A stretch of DNA of 55,517 nt from an uncultured Myxococcales bacterium (GCA_902826865.1 CADEGN010000011.1:1-55517), one strand, 5' to 3'. Shown: positions 1-10,219, numbered from the stretch's first letter. Notes: generated by a model from the letters alone, not told the origin. A program made the numbers and translations.

Positions 1-2
1 CG

Positions 3-467
3 ATCTGCAAGGGCACCAACGACGCGTGCCCGGCCCCCCTGCGGTTCGAGGGCGTTCCGCACTACGATTCGTCCGGCGGTTTCCCCTTCAACGAGCTCAC
101 CAAGCTCCCCGGCGGCGACTACACCCTGACGCTTGAGGCTTCCGACCTCTCGGGCAACGAGATCGAGCCCATCATGGTGACCTTCACTATCGAGGGTGGG
201 GCCGCGGACGACGGGGCGGACGACGGCGGGACGGCCGGGGATGACGACGGGGCGGACGGCGCGGACGGAGCGGACGGAGCGGACGGAGCCGAGGGCGCGG
301 ACGATGGGGGATCGGGAGGTAGCGACGATGGCGGTGACACGGCCGGCCAGGATGACTCGTCGGGCGGATGCTCCTGCCGAAGCGACGCTTCGCAGTTCGA
401 GGGCGCCGCGGCGCTGCTCCTCGGCCTCGCCGGGTTCGGCTGGTCGCGCCGTCGTCGTAGCCGCTAG
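3..467 (+). CDS. Secreted protein with MYXO-CTERM-like tail, 5' end cut by window
   Basis: The reading frame is open from the window edge (frame starts at base 3) to the TAG at 465-467, so the N-terminus is missing. The visible start resembles a beta-sandwich (Ig/CARDB-like) end, with a segment reading GDYTLTLEASDLSGNEIEP. It is followed by about 50 residues of Asp/Gly/Ala-rich low complexity (repeats of GAD), then a Cys pair (GGCSC), a hydrophobic helix and a final SRRRRSR. That tail is the layout of myxobacterial C-terminal sorting signals, which route proteins to the outer surface. Function of the missing part is unknown. Confidence 0.8.
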   Translation: MCKGTNDACPAPLRFEGVPHYDSSGGFPFNELTKLPGGDYTLTLEASDLSGNEIEPIMVTFTIEGGAADDGADDGGTAGDDDGADGADGADGADGAEGADDGGSGGSDDGGDTAGQDDSSGGCSCRSDASQFEGAAALLLGLAGFGWSRRRRSR

Positions 468-528
468 GCGAAACGACGCACGGGTGCGTGCGTGAGGGCG
501 TCGATCCTTCCAGGGTCGACGCCCTTTT

Positions 529-978
529 TCACATGGCGGACGGTTCGCCGGCACCACGCCAGCGCGTGACCAGCACGTGCACGAGCGGGAACATCACGAG
601 CAGCGACGCCGCAGAGAGCACCGCTGCGCCGAGCAGAAATGGGCCCAGCATGTTCGTTGCGAGCGACCACCAACCGCTTGCGTCGAGCACCCGCAACTCT
701 GCCCATGGCGGTCCAGCTTGGCCGACCAGGGCCATACCGATCCAGAGTTCGCTCGCATAAAACAGCGCGCCCGTGAATGGGTTGACCACCGCGGTGCCGA
801 GGTAGGTCGCAGGCAGGTTGCAGCGCAGCGGCGCGGCGAGTGCGAGTGCGACGAACATGCCGGCGAACGGGACGGGGATGAGCGACAAGCACAACCCGAG
901 GCAAAACCCGCCGGCGATCCCGCGCGGCGTGCCGCCGAGGGAGACGAGCTTGCGGAGGCCCTCGCGCACGTGTGCCAC
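529..978 (-). CDS. DUF2062 domain membrane protein
   Basis: About 149 residues matching the DUF2062 pattern: GGTPRGIAGGFCLGLCLSLIP, then a hydrophobic segment, then NLPATYLGTAVVNPFTGALFY, then a second pair of membrane segments. The family is an inner-membrane protein of unknown role, often near polysaccharide or division genes. The open frame runs back to 1200 but that part overlaps the divergent TetR gene and lacks family similarity, so I start at GTG 978 (GTG 969 is an alternative). It is transcribed divergently from the TetR gene with about 88 bp between starts. Confidence 0.8.
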   Translation of the reverse strand: MAHVREGLRKLVSLGGTPRGIAGGFCLGLCLSLIPVPFAGMFVALALAAPLRCNLPATYLGTAVVNPFTGALFYASELWIGMALVGQAGPPWAELRVLDASGWWSLATNMLGPFLLGAAVLSAASLLVMFPLVHVLVTRWRGAGEPSAM

Positions 979-1028
979 GCCCCCGAGCGTAGCGCCGCCG
1001 GGCGAGAAATCCCCGCGACCGGCCCGGG

Positions 1029-1057
1029 TTGCGAATCTACCTACGAGTTGATATTCT
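1029..1057 (+). promoter_or_regulatory. Candidate sigma-70 promoter of the TetR gene
   Basis: TTGCGA at 1029-1034 and TATTCT at 1052-1057 are separated by 17 bp. The TetR ATG at 1067 lies about 10 bp past the -10 element, so the transcript would have almost no leader. The AT-rich patch stands out from its GC-rich surroundings. Inferred from sequence only. Confidence 0.4.
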
Positions 1058-1066
1058 GAAAAACTG

Positions 1067-1668
1067 ATGGGCCGTCCACCGACCGCCACGGTGACGATCG
1101 CAACGCCAAAGCGCCTGCTCGACGCGGCCCAGGCCGAGTTCGCTGCCGCCGGGTTTGCGCGGGCCAAGCTCGCCGACATCGCCGCGCGCGCCGGGATCAC
1201 CCGGCCATCGCTGCTCTACCACTTTGGTTCGAAGGAGGAACTCTACCGCGCGTGCGTCGAGCGTAGCTTCGGGCGCCTTGCGAACGCCCTCGCCACTGTG
1301 ATGCTCGCGCCCAAGCCGTTTCTCGTCCGCCTGCGGGCGACCATCGTCGCCTACGCCGAGTTTCTCGGAGCCGAGCCCGAGATCGCTCGCATCGTGTTGC
1401 GCGAGCTCATCGACGGTAGCGGTCCCGGGGCCGATATCCTCGTCAAGCAGGTCGCGCCGCTGGTCGATGGCGTGGAGGCATTCGTCCGCAGCCAAGGCGT
1501 CGAGGCGTTGCGACCCGGCGTGCCGGTTCGGGCGGCGATCATGCAGATCGCCGGCGACATGTTGTTGCGCGTCGCTGCCGGCCCACTGCGCGCGCCGCTA
1601 TGGGGTCCCCGCGATCACACCCTTGAGCTTGCCATGACCTTGCTGCTCACCGACGAAACAGGTGGATC

Positions 1669-1672
<4 letters not shown>
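1067..1672 (+). CDS. TetR/AcrR family transcriptional regulator
   Basis: 201 residues. The N-terminal DNA-binding domain (about residues 12-60) is typical: helix RLLDAAQAEFAAAGFARAKL followed by the helix-turn-helix IAARAGITRPSLLYHFGSKEEL. The C-terminal ligand domain is not specific enough to name an inducer. Its last codon overlaps the start of the downstream di-iron oxidase (ATGA at 1669-1672), so the two are translationally coupled, and the regulator probably controls its own operon. ATG at 1067 gives the expected distance to the HTH. Confidence 0.9.
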
Positions 1673-2802
<1,130 letters not shown>

Positions 2803-2834
2803 CAGAACCCGCGCGTGCCCGCGACCCTTTCGGC

Positions 2835-3434
2835 ATGCCGGAGGTGGTGCTGTTCGACGTGATGGGCACCCTTTTGTACGATCCGTTCTTTCGCGAGGTG
2901 CCGGAGTTCCTCGGCATCGCGCTTGAAGAGCTCCTCGCCGTGAAGCACCCGACGGCATGGGTGGACTTCGAGCTCGGCGAGATCGACGACGAGACACTCG
3001 CGCGGCGGTTCTTCGCCGACGGCCGTCGCCTCGACGTGGATGGACTGCGTCGCGTGATGCACAACGCATACGCGTTTCTCCCGGGGATCGAAGAACTGCT
3101 GGCTGAACTTCGCGCGCGGGATGTTCCGATGCACGTGTTGTCCAACTACCCGCACTGGTACCGGAACATCGAGGATGCCCTCGGGCTCGCGCGCTATCTT
3201 CCTTGGAGCTTTGTTTCCTGCGCCACCGGCGTGCGCAAGCCGGATGCCCGTGCATACCTTGGCGCGGCGGCTGCGCTCGGTGTCACGCCGGAAGCGTGCT
3301 TGCTCGTGGACGATCGTCGGCAGAACTGTGAGGCAGCCCAGGCGGTAGGGATGGACGCAATTCGCTTCTGCGATGTCACGGGCTTGCGCGCCGGATTGGC
3401 CGAGCGCGGGTTCTTGGCGGTCGCGGTGCGGTGA
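2835..3434 (+). CDS. HAD-superfamily protein with altered catalytic motif I
   Basis: About 199 residues from ATG 2835. A TTG at 2799, overlapping the previous stop, would add 12 residues. Motif I reads FDVMGTLL, with the nucleophile Asp present but the usual Asp two residues on replaced by Met. Motif II is the Ser/Asn of HVLSNYP, motif III the Lys of TGVRKPD, and motif IV is VDDRRQN. The C1 cap is helical, as in HAD subclass IA. Loss of the acid/base Asp argues against classic phosphatase activity. DVMGT/DVMDT variants are known in a plant/bacterial HAD subgroup of unclear role. It follows the di-iron gene directly and is probably co-transcribed. Confidence 0.85.
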   Translation: MPEVVLFDVMGTLLYDPFFREVPEFLGIALEELLAVKHPTAWVDFELGEIDDETLARRFFADGRRLDVDGLRRVMHNAYAFLPGIEELLAELRARDVPMHVLSNYPHWYRNIEDALGLARYLPWSFVSCATGVRKPDARAYLGAAAALGVTPEACLLVDDRRQNCEAAQAVGMDAIRFCDVTGLRAGLAERGFLAVAVR

Positions 3435-3747
3435 GCTCGAGCCGTGGCCCCGGCGGGCGACCAATGGCGCGGTCGCGCGTTGCGCGGCCTTGGGTACTGC
3501 CCGTTCGGCCGCCGCATGCCAAACCGCGGGCCAAGCGCGGTTGCCTTCGGGGACCGCGCAGAAACGGCATTACCTGCCCTCCCGGACGGCGAAACCGGTG
3601 CGGAGAGCTTGACCTGGCAGATGTCGGCCAACCTCGTCCATGATGAAGCTGGTTGCCTGCACCGTGGATCAGGCTCGACAGCTCAGGAGCGGCGCACGCC
3701 TGTGTGGCGCCGTCAGTTCCTGATGCCGTCGACGCGAAAGGAGCGTC
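3435..3747 (+). other. Intergenic region upstream of hpf
   Basis: 313 bp with no convincing reading frame in any frame. The only clear signal is the AAAGGAG ribosome-binding site at its right end. It probably holds the hpf promoter, but I cannot identify a convincing -35/-10 or sigma-54 element. Confidence 0.4.
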
Positions 3748-4116
3748 ATGAAGCTGCCACTCGAGATCACCTTCCGCAACGTCCTACGCACCGACGACCT
3801 GGAGGCCCGAATTCGGGCGAAGGCCGCCAAGCTCGACAAGTTCTTCGATCGAATCACCGGTTGTCGCGTCGTCGTAGAGAGTCCGCACAAGCACCACAAT
3901 AAGGGCAACACGTACCACGTGCGGATCGAGCTAGCGGTGCCCGGAGGCGAGATCGTCGTTACGCGCGATCCGCAGGTCCAGGAGCACGAGGATGTCGGGA
4001 TCGCGTTGCGAGACGCGTTCACCGCCGCGCAGCGTCAGCTGCAGGCATACGCCGAGAAGCACAACCCCAGCACGTCGCATTCGAACATGCGGATCAGTGA
4101 GATCCTCCCCAGTTGA
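3748..4116 (+). CDS. hpf: Ribosome hibernation promoting factor / RaiA family
   Basis: 122 residues forming a beta-alpha-beta-beta-beta-alpha fold, beginning MKLPLEITFRNV and containing EARIRAKAAKLDKFFDRITGCRVVVE and YHVRIELAVPGGEIVVTRDP. This is the short-form HPF/RaiA domain, without the C-terminal dimerisation domain of long HPF. The family binds the 30S decoding centre and silences ribosomes in stationary phase or starvation. A strong AAAGGAG lies 6-7 bp before ATG 3748. It converges with proA across a hairpin. Confidence 0.9.
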   Translation: MKLPLEITFRNVLRTDDLEARIRAKAAKLDKFFDRITGCRVVVESPHKHHNKGNTYHVRIELAVPGGEIVVTRDPQVQEHEDVGIALRDAFTAAQRQLQAYAEKHNPSTSHSNMRISEILPS

Positions 4117-4136
4117 GCTGGGGCAACGCCCTGGGT

Positions 4137-4171
4137 GAAGCCCTCCGGTGGCGTGTCCACCGGTGGGCTTC
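4137..4171. terminator. Hairpin between converging hpf and proA
   Basis: Near-perfect inverted repeat: GAAGCCC-T-CCGGTGG (4137-4151), loop CGTGT, then CCACCGG-T-GGGCTTC (4157-4171). Only the T:T positions are unpaired. There is no U-tract on either side, so it is a non-canonical or bidirectional transcription barrier between two genes whose ends face each other. Confidence 0.6.
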
Positions 4172-4226
4172 GCGTTCGCAGCAGTCCAACGATCGCGGGT
4201 TTCGAGGCCCCTCTAGGGGCGACGTG

Positions 4227-5543
4227 TTATCCCCGATCTCGATGACGGAAACGCCGCTTGCTGGGCCCGTAGTCACCGGCGACATGTCCGGCGCCGCGAA
4301 GTAGCCAGCGTGAAGTGACGAGGCCATCCGCACCGACCGGGCCGCGGGCGTGCAGCTTGCCCGTGCTGATGCCGACCTCGGCCCCGAGTCCGAATCGGTA
4401 GCCGTCAGCGAAGCGGGTGCTGGCGTTGTGAAAGACACACGCGGCATCAACCCCGGCCATAAACTCCGCGGCTGCGCTCGCGTCATCGGTGACGATTGCC
4501 TCGGTGTGACGTGATCCATGGGCCGCGATATGTGCGAGCGCCTCGGTGAGGCTGTCGACCCGTCGCACGGCAAGCACGAGCGCCCCGAACTCGTGACCGA
4601 AGTCGCTATCGGTGGCCGCGACCGTGTCGGGGTGACGAGCACGCGTCGCGGCGCACGCGCGCAGCTCGACCCCACTCGCACGCAGAGCAACGACGCAAGC
4701 ATCGAGGGCGGCTTCGGACCCACCGACCCATAGGAGCGTCTCGATCGCGTTGCACGCCGCTGGATATCCGCACTTGCCGTCGACAGCGATTCGAGTGGCC
4801 ATCGCCGGATCGACGGGGCCGTGCAGGACGAGGTGACACACGCCCTCAGCGTGGGCCAATACGGGGATCTTGCTGCGAGCGCGGACGTGGGCGACGAACG
4901 AGGACGAGCCGCGCGCGATCACGAGGTCGATGTCGCGATCCATCTCGCAGAGGATGTCAACGTCTTCGCGCTCGCTAACGAGGGAAACCGCGTTGCCGTC
5001 GAAGCCCTGATCGATCAGCGCGCGCCGGAGCGCGTCGAGAATAACTGCATTTGTGCGGGCGGCTTCGCGGCCACCCTTGAGGATGGCAGCGTTGCCGCTG
5101 CGGACGGCCAGGCCGACGATCTGTGGCACCGCGTCGGGGCGGGCCTCGAAGATCGCTGTGACGACGCCGAGCGGACACGTCACCTTGCGCAGGATCAGGT
5201 CGTCGTCGAGCTCGCGATCGATGAGCACGCGGCCGATCGGGTCAGGCAGGGCGGCCAGCCGACGGAGGCCGTCGCCGAGGCCGGCGAGTTTGCGCTCGTC
5301 GAGGGTGAGGCGCTGCAGCGACGCGAGGCCGATCTCACCGCGCGCGTGGGCGACTTCGGCGTCGGCCCGGTCGGCCGCGTTGGCCTGGAGAATCGCCGCG
5401 CGCAGGTCGCCCCGTTCGAGCGCATCGGCCATCGCCAGCAGCACCATCCGGCGATCAGGGCCGCTGGCCGAGCCCAGCGCGAAGCCGGCGCGCTTCGCCG
5501 CCTGGACGATTTCGGTTAGCTGGTCACGTCGATTCGTCGCCAT
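4227..5543 (-). CDS. proA: Glutamate-5-semialdehyde dehydrogenase (gamma-glutamyl phosphate reductase)
   Basis: 438 residues, the usual ProA length, in the aldehyde-dehydrogenase fold. It reduces gamma-glutamyl phosphate to glutamate semialdehyde with NADPH, the second step of proline synthesis. Visible family blocks include LILRKVTCPLGVVTAIFEAR, GGREAARTNAVILDAL (cofactor region) and the catalytic Cys in YPAACNAIETLLW. Its ATG at 5543 lies inside the 3' end of proB (20-nt overlap), so the pair is translationally coupled and proB is the first gene of the unit. Confidence 0.96.
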   Translation of the reverse strand: MATNRRDQLTEIVQAAKRAGFALGSASGPDRRMVLLAMADALERGDLRAAILQANAADRADAEVAHARGEIGLASLQRLTLDERKLAGLGDGLRRLAALPDPIGRVLIDRELDDDLILRKVTCPLGVVTAIFEARPDAVPQIVGLAVRSGNAAILKGGREAARTNAVILDALRRALIDQGFDGNAVSLVSEREDVDILCEMDRDIDLVIARGSSSFVAHVRARSKIPVLAHAEGVCHLVLHGPVDPAMATRIAVDGKCGYPAACNAIETLLWVGGSEAALDACVVALRASGVELRACAATRARHPDTVAATDSDFGHEFGALVLAVRRVDSLTEALAHIAAHGSRHTEAIVTDDASAAAEFMAGVDAACVFHNASTRFADGYRFGLGAEVGISTGKLHARGPVGADGLVTSRWLLRGAGHVAGDYGPSKRRFRHRDRG

Positions 5544-6744
5544 CGTCTCGTCCTTTCGCGGCCGCGCCGTGAGCCGCCATGACTAGGTTGTCCCGGGTGA
5601 CGAGGGCGTCGTAGCCGCGGGTGCCAAGGATCGTCACGATCTCGTCGCTGTGGTGCCCGGCGAGGGCGCGACACGCAGGCGCGTCGTAGTTGGCCAGGCC
5701 GCGCGCGTGCACGCGTCCTGAGCGATCGCGGACCTCTATCGCATCTCCGCGGGCAAAGTCACCATCCACTGCGATCACACCGATCGGCAGAAGCGAGGCC
5801 TTGCGATCGCGCAGCGCAGCAATCGCCCCGTCGTTGACCACCAATGCGCCGCGGCGCGGCCTACCGGCGATGTCTCGACGCCGCGCGGGTCGGTGAGACG
5901 TCGGTAGGATCAAGGTGCCGACATCCTCGCCGGCGAGAATGCGCGTGAGGACGTCGGGCATGTTGCCCGCCGCGATCACAGTCAGAATCCCGGTGGCGGT
6001 GGCAACACGCGCGGCCGCAAGCTTGCTCGCCATACCGCCGGTACCGCCAACACTGGCACCGCCCGTGCGTTCAAGGCAGGCGTCGTCGACCGCGCGCAGC
6101 TCTGGGATCCGCTCCGTCCTTGGGTCGACCGCTGGGTCCGCGGTAAGGAGGCCGTCGACGTCGGTGAGCAAGATCAGGGCGTCGGCGTCCATGACGACGG
6201 CGACGTGCGCGGACAGGCCGTCGTTGTCCCCGAACGCGATTTCGGGGGCAGGGCTCCCATCGGCGACGCGGATCTCCACGAGCTCACGCACGCTGACGCT
6301 GTCGTTCTCGTTAAGTACCGGTACCGTGCCGAGCTCCAGCAGTCGCATCAGCGTCGTCCGCAAGCACAGCGCGCGATCGGGGTCGCCGAGGTCGTCCTGG
6401 GTGAGCAGCACTTGGGCGGCGACGATGTCGAGCTGGGCGAAGGCCTGGGTGTAGAGCGCCATGAGATGGCCCTGCCCGACGGCGGCGCAGGCTTGGCGCA
6501 GCCCAAGTGAGCGCGGGCGCTCACCCAGCCCAAGTGCTCGCACGCCCAACCCCACGGCTCCACTCGACACGAGAATAACCTCGAACCCGCGCTTGCGAAG
6601 GCGGGCAAGGGTCTCCACGATCGTGTGGAGGCGACCGAGCGCGAGCTCCGTCCCGTCATGGGTGATCACGCGCGTGCCCAACTTCACGACGATGCGGCGG
6701 GCCGCGCACAAGGGGGCGCGGGCGGAAGGGATGGCGGTCGTCAT
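5524..6744 (-). CDS. proB: Glutamate 5-kinase with PUA domain
   Basis: 406 residues. An amino-acid-kinase domain (about 12-270: IVVKLGTRVIT, ILVSSGAVGLG, PVLNENDSVSV, FGDNDGLSAHVA, GGMASKLAAARVA) is followed by a C-terminal PUA domain (LLPIGVIAVDGDFARGDAIEV). It phosphorylates glutamate to start proline synthesis and is usually feedback-inhibited by proline. The frame is open back to 6948, but the ATG at 6744 with GAAGG upstream sits at the family start. Overlaps proA by 20 nt. Confidence 0.95.
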   Translation of the reverse strand: MTTAIPSARAPLCAARRIVVKLGTRVITHDGTELALGRLHTIVETLARLRKRGFEVILVSSGAVGLGVRALGLGERPRSLGLRQACAAVGQGHLMALYTQAFAQLDIVAAQVLLTQDDLGDPDRALCLRTTLMRLLELGTVPVLNENDSVSVRELVEIRVADGSPAPEIAFGDNDGLSAHVAVVMDADALILLTDVDGLLTADPAVDPRTERIPELRAVDDACLERTGGASVGGTGGMASKLAAARVATATGILTVIAAGNMPDVLTRILAGEDVGTLILPTSHRPARRRDIAGRPRRGALVVNDGAIAALRDRKASLLPIGVIAVDGDFARGDAIEVRDRSGRVHARGLANYDAPACRALAGHHSDEIVTILGTRGYDALVTRDNLVMAAHGAAAKGRDDGDEST

Positions 6745-6769
6745 CGCCAGAGAACCTTCGCACGCACGG

Positions 6770-7354
6770 TTACGGGAGCCAACCGGTGGGATCATCGAGC
6801 TCGGCGCGCGTGGTGACGCGCCCGCGTCGCTGGCTGGCGATGGCCTGGCGCGCGTCGTCGACCAGCGACGCAGGGATTCGGATGGCCGCGCGTGCACCCT
6901 CGAGCCGCAGGCCTCCCCGCAGCAGGTCGCGCCGCACACGACGGACATTGTCGAATCCGAGCCGCGCGCCGCGCCCGTCCATTCCCACCTCTATTACGGA
7001 CGTGTCGGTCACCAAGACCGCGCGGCGGCTGAGGTGCTCGCGCAAGAGGGCGAACGCGAGTGGCGAACAGATCGCGGCGAGGGGCTGCCAAAGACCGGCG
7101 AGCGGCTGATCCCAGAACTCTGGAACAAGCAGTGTGACGCCGACCAGAGCGATGACTGCGAGGCCGGCAGCGAGCGCGATCGGACCGCGCTGCATGGTCT
7201 GTTTCTCCCCCCACCACACCAGTGCCTCACCGAACTCAAGGTGGCGCGCGAGGTCGAGTGGGACCACGCTTGGCGAGGGTGGGGCGCCGGCGGCGAGAAT
7301 CCGGCGATTGGGTTCGCTTGCCGGCTTGCCGCCGGGGAGTGCGCGGAGGCTCAT
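6770..7354 (-). CDS. Two-helix membrane protein, PH-like cytoplasmic part
   Basis: About 194 residues from ATG 7354 (a TTG at 7393 would overlap aroC). After a short soluble lead, LVWWGEKQTMQRGPIAL begins two hydrophobic segments (about residues 57-75 and 82-97). A small soluble domain follows (SRRAVLVTDTSVIEVGMDGRGARLGFDNVRRVRRDLLRGG), whose beta-rich pattern with a turn and positive patch resembles bacterial PH-like domains of small membrane proteins. No specific function is recognisable. It lies between aroC and proB in the same direction, with short gaps, so it is probably co-transcribed. Confidence 0.7.
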   Translation of the reverse strand: MSLRALPGGKPASEPNRRILAAGAPPSPSVVPLDLARHLEFGEALVWWGEKQTMQRGPIALAAGLAVIALVGVTLLVPEFWDQPLAGLWQPLAAICSPLAFALLREHLSRRAVLVTDTSVIEVGMDGRGARLGFDNVRRVRRDLLRGGLRLEGARAAIRIPASLVDDARQAIASQRRGRVTTRAELDDPTGWLP

Positions 7355-7373
7355 GGGTGGACCCGTACGCGTG

Positions 7374-8483
7374 TCATGGCATGAGCTCGTCAACCCGCGC
7401 GCCGGCGCGCCGAAGGATCTGATCGCACAGGACCAGTGCCGCCATCGCCTCGACCATCGGAACCGCGCGCGGCAAGACGCAGGGATCGTGCCGACCCCGC
7501 GCGCGGTACTCGGCCGGCTGGCCGGCGCGTGTCACGGTGACTTGCGGTACGAACACGGTTGCCACGGGTTTGAACGCCACCGCGAAACGAATTGTCTCGC
7601 CGTTGCTGATCCCTCCCTGGATGCCGCCGCTGTGATTGGTTGCGGTGGCGATCGGAGGCGTTCGCGCGGGTGCCGGCACAAAGGCGTCGTTGTGGGACGT
7701 GCCGCGCATGGCGGCCGCGGCGAAGCCCTCGCCGATCTCGAAGCCACGGCTGGCCGGAAGGCTCATCATGGCGTGGGCGAGCTGGGCGGTGAGCTTGTCG
7801 AAGACGGGCTCGCCGAGCCCTGCGGGCACGTTGCGGACCGCGGCGCGGATGACCCCGCCGACGGTATCGCCCGACTTGCGAGCGTCCTCGATCGCGGCAG
7901 TCATGGCGGGTGCGACCGCTTCGTCGGGACAGCGCACGGCGTTGGCATCCACGCGCTCGCGGCGGACGAGCTCCGGATCGACGTTTGCGGTCACGTGCTC
8001 CACGCGATCCACCCATGCTACGATCTCGATCCCGTGTAGGGTCGCGAGTAGGTCCTCCGCCAAGGCCCCGGCGGCGACGCGACCCACCGTCTCGCGGGCC
8101 GAGGCCCGGCCTCCGCCCTCCACGTAGCGCAGGCCGTAGCGTGTGTCGTAGGTGAAGTCCGCGTGCGAGGGGCGATAGACCTCGCGCAGTGCCTCATAGT
8201 CACCGGCGCGAGCGTCGTTGTTTCGCACGATCATGGCGATTGGGGTGCCGAGCGTGCGCAGCGTGTGGGGTTCGACCCCGCTGAGCACCTCGACGAGGTC
8301 GTCCTCGCGTCGCGTCGACCCCAGCGGCTGCCCCGGGCGGCGACGGGCGAGCTGCGCGGCGATGCGTGCGTCGGGAAAGACGTGGCCGGCCGGACATCCG
8401 TCGATGACCACGCCAACGCCGCCGCCGTGCGACTCACCGAAGGTGGTCACGCGGAAGCGCTCGCCGAACGAGTTGCCGGGCAC
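7374..8483 (-). CDS. aroC: Chorismate synthase
   Basis: 369 residues from GTG 8483. The start is set by the family N-terminus PGNSFGERFRVTTFGESHG, even though the frame is open to 8609. It converts EPSP to chorismate using reduced FMN without net redox change, the last step of the shikimate pathway. Further signatures are RRPGQPLGSTRREDD, THADFTYDTRYGLR-type text (written here as HADFTYDTRYGLR), GGGRASARETVGRVAAGA and GIQGGISNGE. aroE of the same pathway lies about 6 kb away at 14.5 kb. Confidence 0.96.
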   Translation of the reverse strand: MPGNSFGERFRVTTFGESHGGGVGVVIDGCPAGHVFPDARIAAQLARRRPGQPLGSTRREDDLVEVLSGVEPHTLRTLGTPIAMIVRNNDARAGDYEALREVYRPSHADFTYDTRYGLRYVEGGGRASARETVGRVAAGALAEDLLATLHGIEIVAWVDRVEHVTANVDPELVRRERVDANAVRCPDEAVAPAMTAAIEDARKSGDTVGGVIRAAVRNVPAGLGEPVFDKLTAQLAHAMMSLPASRGFEIGEGFAAAAMRGTSHNDAFVPAPARTPPIATATNHSGGIQGGISNGETIRFAVAFKPVATVFVPQVTVTRAGQPAEYRARGRHDPCVLPRAVPMVEAMAALVLCDQILRRAGARVDELMP

Positions 8484-8612
8484 GTCGAGCAGCGTAGCAG
8501 GACCGGGCCGAAGTGGCCGGACCGTCACGCGCCTGCACACGCCCGCGCCTATTCGTGGGTGACCGTCAGCGGCCGCCGCGAGCCGTGGTTGAAGCGCGAC
8601 CGGCTGCACTCG

Positions 8613-9443
8613 CTACGTGCGGTCGAGGAATTCGAGCAGCCGCGTCCGCCACCCCGTTGGGGCCTCGATCGCGATCGTGTGCCCGACGTCGGGCTCGATG
8701 TGAAGCTCAGCACCGAGCATCTCGGCGAGGGCCGCGACTTCCGCCGGTGGCGCGAGGCGATCTAGCTCGCCGACCATGCACAACGCGCGGGCGCGGACCC
8801 GCGGGGCGAGGGCAGCGAGTTGCCAATCAGAGTCAGGCGGGAGCTCGGCGGTCGCGCGCATGAGGGCGAGCACGCCCTCGTAGCGGTTGCGTTCGATTGT
8901 CGCGCGGATCACCGATTCGAGCAGCGCCGCATTGGCGGTGAGCCAGGCTGGACCGAGGATCTCCGGGAGGCTCACGCGGGCAAGCGCTTCGAGGTCGCCC
9001 GTGGCGAGCGCGGCCAGCCAGCCGCGCACGATGAGTCGACCGACGATCCCGCGATCGAGCGCGACGCCCGAGCACACGAGGGTGTCGACCAGATCCGGGC
9101 GACGAGCCGCGATCGTGAGCGCCAGGCGCCCACCGAATGAGAATCCACAGAGATCGACGGGCCCGGTCAGCCCGAGCGCGCTGTGCAGGGCGGCGAAGTC
9201 CTCGACGTGGTGCGCCAGCGAGCAGTCGGCGAGATCGAGCTCCGTCGTGCCTTGGCCGCGGGCCTCATAGGCAATGACCTGACGCGTCTCGGCAAGCGGT
9301 CGCAGGTGTCCGCCCCAGCTCGCCAGCGTTTGCGTCATCCCACCGAGGAGGATCAGCGGGCGACGGTCGGTGGCGTCACCGCGGCGATCGACGTGCACGC
9401 GACCGGTGAGAGTCCCGTCAGGGATAGCGATCCACTGGGGCAT
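8613..9443 (-). CDS. Alpha/beta hydrolase
   Basis: 276 residues, canonical single-domain fold. The oxyanion region LLGGMTQTLASWGGHLRPL is followed by the nucleophile elbow CGFSFGG (Ser near residue 97-100), the acid Asp in VGELDRLAPP and the catalytic His in DVGHTIAIE. No signal peptide, so it is cytoplasmic. It resembles the MenH/BioH-like group of small esterases, but substrate cannot be assigned. Proximity to chorismate synthase is not enough to call it MenH (SHCHC synthase). Confidence 0.8.
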   Translation of the reverse strand: MPQWIAIPDGTLTGRVHVDRRGDATDRRPLILLGGMTQTLASWGGHLRPLAETRQVIAYEARGQGTTELDLADCSLAHHVEDFAALHSALGLTGPVDLCGFSFGGRLALTIAARRPDLVDTLVCSGVALDRGIVGRLIVRGWLAALATGDLEALARVSLPEILGPAWLTANAALLESVIRATIERNRYEGVLALMRATAELPPDSDWQLAALAPRVRARALCMVGELDRLAPPAEVAALAEMLGAELHIEPDVGHTIAIEAPTGWRTRLLEFLDRT

Positions 9444-9471
9444 GTCGCGCGGAGCCTACCGCAGCTGCCGA

Positions 9472-10101
9472 TCACCCGGGAAACCACGGCTCGTCGTTGT
9501 CGTCGCCGTCGCAGACGGCCTTTTCGAGGGTGCAGTTGGCCGAGACCCCGGCGAGCGCGTCGTCGATGCAGGTGCCGCAGCTTTCGGGGTTCTCGTCGCA
9601 CGGGTCCTCGCAGCCATCATGCGCGCACATCACCAGGGTCCCAAACGTCCGAATCGTCTCGCGCGTGGTCCGACCAAAGCACTGATCCGCGCAAGCGCTG
9701 TCCTCGGCGCCGGCACAACCACGCAGGCAGTCCGAGAGCTCCCAGCAGGCGAGGACCTTCTGCGGCCCGGGCACAACGCACCAGCAACCATGCTGACCGT
9801 CGCTGGTCGCACGCACGCAGCTGAAGTTCACGTTCTCACCGCAGACCTCGGTGCATGAGACCTCGCTCAGTTCTCCACTTGCGGGATCGCAGCTGCGGAC
9901 CGCGTCCTGATCGGTGCAGCGATCGTCGGAGAGCACTTCGCAGCTCGCCGCGGTTTCACTTGCGGTCTCATCGCTCGAAGACGAACTCCCGCCATCGGAA
10001 CTCGCCTCCGTGGCCGAGGCCGCCGACTGCAACTCCTTGAAGAACCCGCAGCCGACGACGGCGAGTGTCAGAAGCGGTAGGAGATGTGCCGGTTGGGCCA
10101 T
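9472..10101 (-). CDS. Cys-rich lipoprotein, unknown function
   Basis: 209 residues. The N-terminus MAQPAHLLPLLTLAVVGCGFF has a lipobox (VVGC, Cys at 18), so it is a lipid-anchored protein. A Ser/Glu/Ala-rich linker (about 25-52) leads to a domain with some 20 cysteines (CEVLSDDRC, CGENVNFSC, CWELSDCLRGCAG, CDENPESCGTC), presumably disulfide-bonded. Such modules are common in myxobacterial lipoproteins. No enzyme motif seen. Divergent from the DUF2330 gene. Confidence 0.75.
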   Translation of the reverse strand: MAQPAHLLPLLTLAVVGCGFFKELQSAASATEASSDGGSSSSSDETASETAASCEVLSDDRCTDQDAVRSCDPASGELSEVSCTEVCGENVNFSCVRATSDGQHGCWCVVPGPQKVLACWELSDCLRGCAGAEDSACADQCFGRTTRETIRTFGTLVMCAHDGCEDPCDENPESCGTCIDDALAGVSANCTLEKAVCDGDDNDEPWFPG

Positions 10102-10219
10102 GTGGTCGGGCAGTAGACCGGAGCGGTGGCGGCAAGCGCCAGTAAACCGCCCCCCGCGGTAGCCTGCGGGGTCAGGGACACCATATGTGCGATAAAATTC
10201 GATTTTCTCTGCTCGTTTG

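Noticed and set aside
250..300. GACGGAGCG-type tandem repeats as a possible CRISPR or satellite
   Set aside because: They encode the Asp/Gly/Ala linker of the secreted protein and have no spacer structure.
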